DNA from: an uncultured Collinsella sp.
GTDB lineage: Bacteria > Actinomycetota > Coriobacteriia > Coriobacteriales > Coriobacteriaceae
NCBI GenBank assembly: GCA_902494545.1
Contig: CABUTP010000050.1
Coordinates: 1 to 8,834 of the forward strand
Length of the DNA: 8,834 nt
Direction of reading: 5' to 3'
The position numbers and the translations under genes are program-made. Below, piece by piece: positions 5,887 through 8,834 of the stretch. Numbering within the stretch: position 1 is the first letter of the stretch; the number at the start of each line of letters is the position of its first letter. The notes beneath the pieces were generated by a model. It saw only the letters and a program-made list of their open reading frames with translations. It made no database searches and had not been told where the DNA came from.

Positions 5887-6018
5887 GCGACCGCTGCGAG
5901 CGATCATGCCGTCGGCAAAACGCTATCTCAGCCGTAATAATCGACGTTTCCCCAGATAAAACCTACCAAAATAAACCTGTCCCTTTTTGGTTGGTTCAAT
6001 AACCCATAAGGTAAGTAT

Positions 6019-6034
6019 GTTTCTGAGTTATTTC
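6019..6034 (+). promoter_or_regulatory. GTTTC-n6-ATTTC motif just upstream of the ABC operon promoter
   Basis: GTTTC (6019-6023) and ATTTC (6030-6034) are 11 bases apart and end three bases before the -35. In the direction of transcription this is the same motif, orientation and phase as in the amt array. It is only two boxes, so coincidence is possible. Confidence 0.25.
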
Positions 6035-6037
6035 GTG

Positions 6038-6067
6038 TTGACCCATTTGAGCGAGATAGGGTATAAC
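6038..6067 (+). promoter_or_regulatory. Promoter of the amino acid ABC operon
   Basis: TTGACC (6038-6043) and TATAAC (6062-6067) are separated by 18 bases, a good housekeeping-sigma match. The predicted start near 6074 gives a leader of about 37 bases. The ribosome binding site AAAGG (6097-6101) lies mostly in the loop of a tiny hairpin, GAGAA (6094-6098) with TTCTC (6104-6108). Confidence 0.7.
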
Positions 6068-6110
6068 TCTACTCAACCGCTAGGGATTTTATTGAGAAAG
6101 GTGTTCTCCC

Positions 6111-7106
6111 ATGAGCAAGAACCTCTCCCAGCAGGTCGTTCTCGACCGCCGCGGCTTCGTTGCCGCCACCTTCGCAACCGTCGCCGGCCTTGGTCTTGCC
6201 GGCTGCTCTGACACCAGCGCCGAGGCCGACAAGGGTTCCGCCGCCGGCTCTTCCAAGGGCTCCGAGGATACCGAAGTTTCCGCTACGCTCGACGCTAAGG
6301 CATTCGACAAGCTCGTCGACAACGGCCCCAAGGCCGATGACGACGCCATCGCCGCCAGCACCTGGGCCACGGCCGTCAAGGACGCCGGCGTCTTTAAGAT
6401 CGGTGGCGTTCAGACCTCCACGCTCTTCTCCCTCCTCAACGAGAAAGACGGTCAGACCCGTGGCTTTGACGCCGGCATCGCACAGCTCCTGTCCAACTAC
6501 ATTCTGGGCGAGAACAAGGTCGAGATCACCCAGGTGACCTCGGACACGCGCGAGTCCGTCCTGCAGAACGGCCAGGTCGACGCTGTCTTCGCCACCTACA
6601 CCATCACTGACGAGCGCAAGGAGCTCGTCTCCTTTGCCGGTCCCTACTACTACACCCAGCAGGCTATCCTAGTGCTCGCCGACAACGACGACATCAAGAG
6701 CGTCGACGACCTGGCCGATAAGAACGTCGCCGTCCAGTCCGGCTCCAACGGCCCCGCCATTCTGGAGGAGTTCGCCCCCAAGGCCAGCCAGCAGGAGTTC
6801 AAGACCGACGAGGAGGCCCGCCAGGCACTCCAGCAGGGCCGTGTTGACGCCTACGTCATCGATAACAACATGCAGCAGAGCGCCCTGGTCCGCGAGCCCG
6901 GTAAGTACAAAATCGCCGGCAAGCCCTTCGGCAGCAAGGAGCCCTATGGCATTGGCCTGCCGCTCGATTCCGACGGCGTCGCCTTTGTCAACGACTTCCT
7001 TAAGAAGATCGAGGACGATGGCACCTGGACTGAGCTGTGGCAGATCTGCATCGGCGACCGTACGGGCGACACTAATGTTCCCGAGCTGCCCGAGATCGGC
7101 GCCTAG
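6111..7106 (+). CDS. Polar amino acid ABC transporter substrate-binding lipoprotein (SBP family 3)
   Basis: This is a 331-residue extracytoplasmic binding protein. The N-terminus has a twin-arginine motif (LDRRGFVAA, Arg13-Arg14), a hydrophobic stretch and the lipobox LAGC (29-32). It is therefore predicted to leave folded through Tat and to be anchored by Cys32. A Ser/Gly/Glu-rich linker (33-60) precedes a family-3 domain starting with FKIGGVQTSTLFS. The domain contains GFDAGIAQLL (118-127), SDTRESVLQNGQVDAVFATYTITDERK (144-170) with the usual ligand-type Arg147, and YVIDNN (248-253). The TITDER stretch and overall form resemble glutamate/glutamine binders such as GluB and GlnH, but the ligand cannot be fixed from sequence. 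It is the first gene of the operon; a terminator separates it from the permeases, which should raise its level relative to them. Confidence 0.92.
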   Translation: MSKNLSQQVVLDRRGFVAATFATVAGLGLAGCSDTSAEADKGSAAGSSKGSEDTEVSATLDAKAFDKLVDNGPKADDDAIAASTWATAVKDAGVFKIGGVQTSTLFSLLNEKDGQTRGFDAGIAQLLSNYILGENKVEITQVTSDTRESVLQNGQVDAVFATYTITDERKELVSFAGPYYYTQQAILVLADNDDIKSVDDLADKNVAVQSGSNGPAILEEFAPKASQQEFKTDEEARQALQQGRVDAYVIDNNMQQSALVREPGKYKIAGKPFGSKEPYGIGLPLDSDGVAFVNDFLKKIEDDGTWTELWQICIGDRTGDTNVPELPEIGA

Positions 7107-7132
7107 GCAGCGAGCCTGGTAACGGCCGCAAC

Positions 7133-7148
7133 GAAACCATACGGAAAC
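7133..7148 (+). promoter_or_regulatory. GAAAC-n6-GAAAC motif before the permease genes
   Basis: GAAAC (7133-7137) and GAAAC (7144-7148) are 11 bases apart, again AC-n9-AC, with a dyad CGCAT-G-ATGCG overlapping at 7148-7158. A weak -10-like TAAACT lies at 7170-7175. This could be an internal regulated start, but the evidence is slight, and the orientation is opposite to the amt array. Confidence 0.2.
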
Positions 7149-7194
7149 GCATGATGCGCTTTATTGCGGTAAACTGTTTCCTCACAGAGTTGTC

Positions 7195-7227
7195 GGGGCT
7201 TCCGTACACACGGGAGCCCCTTTCCTT
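7195..7227 (+). terminator. Intrinsic terminator/attenuator between binding protein and permease genes
   Basis: GGGGCTTCCGT (7195-7205) pairs with ACGGGAGCCCC (7210-7220) over 11 positions with one G-U pair and the 4-base loop ACAC, followed by TTTCCTT. The imperfect T-run suggests partial read-through, which fits an operon needing more binding protein than permease. Confidence 0.82.
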
Positions 7228-7244
7228 ATCGGCGGGAGGTCCGC

Positions 7245-7904
7245 ATGAGTCTCTCCGAACTCTGGTCGCTCTATGGCCAGAACTATATCGACGCGCTGCT
7301 AGCAACCTGGGGCATGACGCTTGAGTCGTTTGCCATCGCCATGGTGCTGGCCGTCGCCGTCACCGTGATGCGCGTGTCGCCGCTCAAGCCGCTGCGCGTC
7401 TTTGGCGACCTGTATGTCCAGGTCTTCCGTAACATCCCCGGCATCGCACTGCTCATCATCGTCGTCTATGCGCTGCCGCCGCTCAAGGTCGTCCTGCCCT
7501 ACCGCACCTGCGTTATCGTCGCCACGGTCCTTTTGGGCTCGGCCTTTGGCTCCGAGAACTTTATGAGCGGCGTCAACACCGTCGGCGTCGGTCAGGTGGA
7601 AGCCGCCCGCTCGCTGGGGATGAGCTTCAGCCGTATCCTCGCCAAGATCGTGATTCCGCAGGCGCTGCGCTCGAGCGTGCTGCCCATGACCAACCTCTTT
7701 ATCGCTGTCATGCTCACCACCGCGCTCGGCAGCCAGGTACCGTTGCAATCGCAAGAGCTCACCGGCGTGGTGAGCTACATCAACACGCGCTCGCTCGGCG
7801 GCGTCGCCGCGTTCTTTATCTCGGCGCTCGGCTACCTGGGCACGGCCTTTGTGGTGAGCCACATTGGCAACTGCATCGATAAGAAGGTGAGGATCCTCCG
7901 ATGA
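7245..7904 (+). CDS. Amino acid ABC transporter permease (HisM/GlnP/GluC type)
   Basis: This is a 219-residue inner-membrane permease with about five hydrophobic segments. It carries the cytoplasmic EAA loop GQVEAARSLGMSFSRILAKIVIPQALR (116-142), which couples to the ATPase. An early segment, QVFRNIPGIALLIIVVYALP (59-78), is the typical 'FRNIPxxLLL' region of polar amino acid permeases. The start ATG has GGGAGG (7234-7239) five bases upstream and lies 17 bases after the attenuator T-run. Its stop overlaps the next gene in an ATGA, so the two permeases are coupled and probably form a heterodimer. The pair with a binding protein resembles the gluBCD order of Corynebacterium; substrate is inferred only. 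Confidence 0.92.
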   Translation: MSLSELWSLYGQNYIDALLATWGMTLESFAIAMVLAVAVTVMRVSPLKPLRVFGDLYVQVFRNIPGIALLIIVVYALPPLKVVLPYRTCVIVATVLLGSAFGSENFMSGVNTVGVGQVEAARSLGMSFSRILAKIVIPQALRSSVLPMTNLFIAVMLTTALGSQVPLQSQELTGVVSYINTRSLGGVAAFFISALGYLGTAFVVSHIGNCIDKKVRILR

Positions 7905-8734
7905 GCAAGCACTCCTCCCCTGCGCTTACCATGCGCGATGCGCTCTACGAGGCTCCCGGCCCCAAGATGCGCGCCAAGATTCGCATCGGCACCGCCATCT
8001 CGCTTGTTGCCGTCGCCGTGCTCTTCGCCCTCGTGTTGCAGCGCTTTTATGTGACCGGCCAGCTTTCGGTCCACTATTGGTATTTCTTTACGCACCTCAC
8101 CACCTGGAAGTTCCTGCTTGCCGGCTTTGAGGGCACCGTTAAAGTCGCACTCACCGCCGGCGCCATCGCGCTGGTGCTGGGCTTAGCCCTTATGCTTGGC
8201 CGTACCAGCGACATTAAACCGCTGCAGCTGGTCTGCCGCGTGCTCACGGATTTCTTCCGCGGCGTGCCGAGCCTGCTGTTCATCTACTTCTTCTTTTTGG
8301 TGCTGCCCCAGTACAAGATCGCGCTGCCGTCGTTTTGGATGCTCACGCTTCCCGTCGCGCTCGCTGCCGCCGGCGTACTCGCCGAGATTTTCCGCGCCGG
8401 TGTCAACGCCGTACCGCGCGGCCAAGTCGAAGCCGCCCAGGCACTCGGTCTCTCCAAAGCCAAAATCACCTTTAAAATCGTGTTGCCGCAGGCGATTCGG
8501 TTTATCATTCCGTCGTTGATTTCGCAGCTTGTGGTCGTAGTCAAAGACACCACCGTCGCCTATGTGGTGAGCTACCCCGACCTCATGCAAAACGCCCGCG
8601 TGCTCATTACCAACTACGACGCTCTCGTGTCGGTCTACCTGGTAATCGCGGTCATCTATATCCTCATCAACGTCGCGATTAACAAGGCTGCTGTCTACGT
8701 TTCGCACAAGACCGGCGCGACCATCATCCGCTAA
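7901..8734 (+). CDS. Amino acid ABC transporter permease (HisQ/GluD type)
   Basis: This is a 277-residue permease, the second membrane subunit. It has a cytoplasmic N-terminal extension of about 30 residues and an extra first helix (about 30-48). The family-3-type permease domain then includes FFRGVPSLLFIYFFFLVLP (118-136) and the EAA loop GQVEAAQALGLSKAKITFKIVLPQAIR (174-200). The longer N-terminus is typical of GluD-like partners. Translation starts inside the upstream stop (ATGA). GAGG (7889-7892), within the palindrome GAGGATCCTC, lies eight bases before the ATG. The ATPase gene follows after 35 bases. Confidence 0.92.
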   Translation: MSKHSSPALTMRDALYEAPGPKMRAKIRIGTAISLVAVAVLFALVLQRFYVTGQLSVHYWYFFTHLTTWKFLLAGFEGTVKVALTAGAIALVLGLALMLGRTSDIKPLQLVCRVLTDFFRGVPSLLFIYFFFLVLPQYKIALPSFWMLTLPVALAAAGVLAEIFRAGVNAVPRGQVEAAQALGLSKAKITFKIVLPQAIRFIIPSLISQLVVVVKDTTVAYVVSYPDLMQNARVLITNYDALVSVYLVIAVIYILINVAINKAAVYVSHKTGATIIR

Positions 8735-8769
8735 CGCTTTACCATTTCGAGTCATAAGGAGCCGAGCAC

Positions 8770-8834
8770 ATGGCACAGAGTACCTCTTCCACCGGCAATC
8801 AGCCGCTGATCGAGCTCAGACACGTCGATAAGCA
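8770..8834 (+). CDS. Amino acid ABC transporter ATP-binding protein, 5' part only
   Basis: The window ends after 21 complete codons. The ATG has AAGGAG (8756-8761) eight bases upstream and follows the second permease by 35 bases. After a short Ser/Thr-rich leader the frame reads PLIELRHVDK, the usual first beta-strand of an ABC ATPase, which is normally followed by the aromatic residue that stacks on ATP. Walker motifs lie beyond the edge. Binding protein, two permeases and ATPase together would make a complete importer. Confidence 0.85.
   Translation, partial: MAQSTSSTGNQPLIELRHVDK

Larger units (their letters stand above)
5728..6110. other. 383-base intergenic region, A+T-richer than its neighbours
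   Basis: This gap holds the 15-bp inverted repeat (5741-5795), a possible minus-strand micro-gene (5776-5841) with a TATAAT box (5881-5886), and the promoter of the ABC operon (6038-6067). Between about 5890 and 6018 I see no gene and no riboswitch I can name. A frame with a TTG start at 5790-6002 has no ribosome binding site and unconvincing composition, and I do not call it. Confidence 0.6.

Noticed and set aside
5790..6002. 70-codon plus-strand frame with a TTG start in the intergenic region
   Set aside because: No ribosome binding site, composition unlike the neighbours, and it starts inside the inverted repeat.
7299..7862. Minus-strand frame opposite the first permease, and a similar one at 8183-8776 opposite the second
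   Set aside because: Both are His/Asp/Arg-rich shadows of hydrophobic permease codons and have no motif.

Overview
The window looks like a chromosomal segment of a high-GC actinobacterium. The gene set, the Tat-type lipoprotein and the clostridia-like DXS variant fit the gut class Coriobacteriia, with Collinsella as my best guess. That assignment comes from protein character only and has not been checked by a search. No tRNA, rRNA, CRISPR array, transposase or phage gene is visible.

Layout. Bases 1-84 lie downstream of glnK and hold nothing I can support. On the minus strand, reading right to left, come an HD-domain phosphohydrolase (3673-3137) and, 3 bases later, a CmpB-family integral membrane protein with a GTG start (3133-2114). 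A 198-base regulatory region follows, then the ammonium channel gene amt (1915-638) and the PII protein gene glnK (423-85). The amt-glnK spacer of 214 bases carries a long imperfect inverted repeat. Divergently on the plus strand, 3902-5683 encodes a DXS-family thiamine-diphosphate enzyme closed by a strong intrinsic terminator. An A+T-richer intergenic region of nearly 400 bases (5728-6110) holds a perfect 15-bp inverted repeat, a possible 21-codon gene on the minus strand and the promoter of the next operon. That operon is a polar amino acid ABC importer: Tat lipoprotein binding protein (6111-7106), an internal terminator, two permeases overlapping by 4 bases (7245-7904, 7901-8734), and the first 21 codons of the ATPase (8770 to the edge).

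How the genes fit together. Amt and PII form the classic ammonium-uptake pair, with PII plugging the channel when nitrogen is plentiful. The ABC importer resembles glutamate/glutamine systems, so two nitrogen-acquisition units lie within 9 kb. Upstream of amt there is an unexpected array of G(A/C)AA(C/T/G) pentamers, mostly in 11-bp phase. It resembles the AC-n9-AC boxes bound by the actinobacterial nitrogen regulator GlnR. Shorter versions of the motif lie just upstream of the ABC operon promoter and before its permease genes.

Most notable points: (1) the GlnR-box-like array; (2) a DXS-like enzyme in which both arginines expected to hold the glyceraldehyde-3-phosphate phosphate appear as glycine, so it may not make DXP; (3) a PII protein that keeps the pore-plugging Arg47 but lacks the modifiable Tyr51; (4) two unexplained intergenic inverted-repeat elements, one next to a possible tiny gene.
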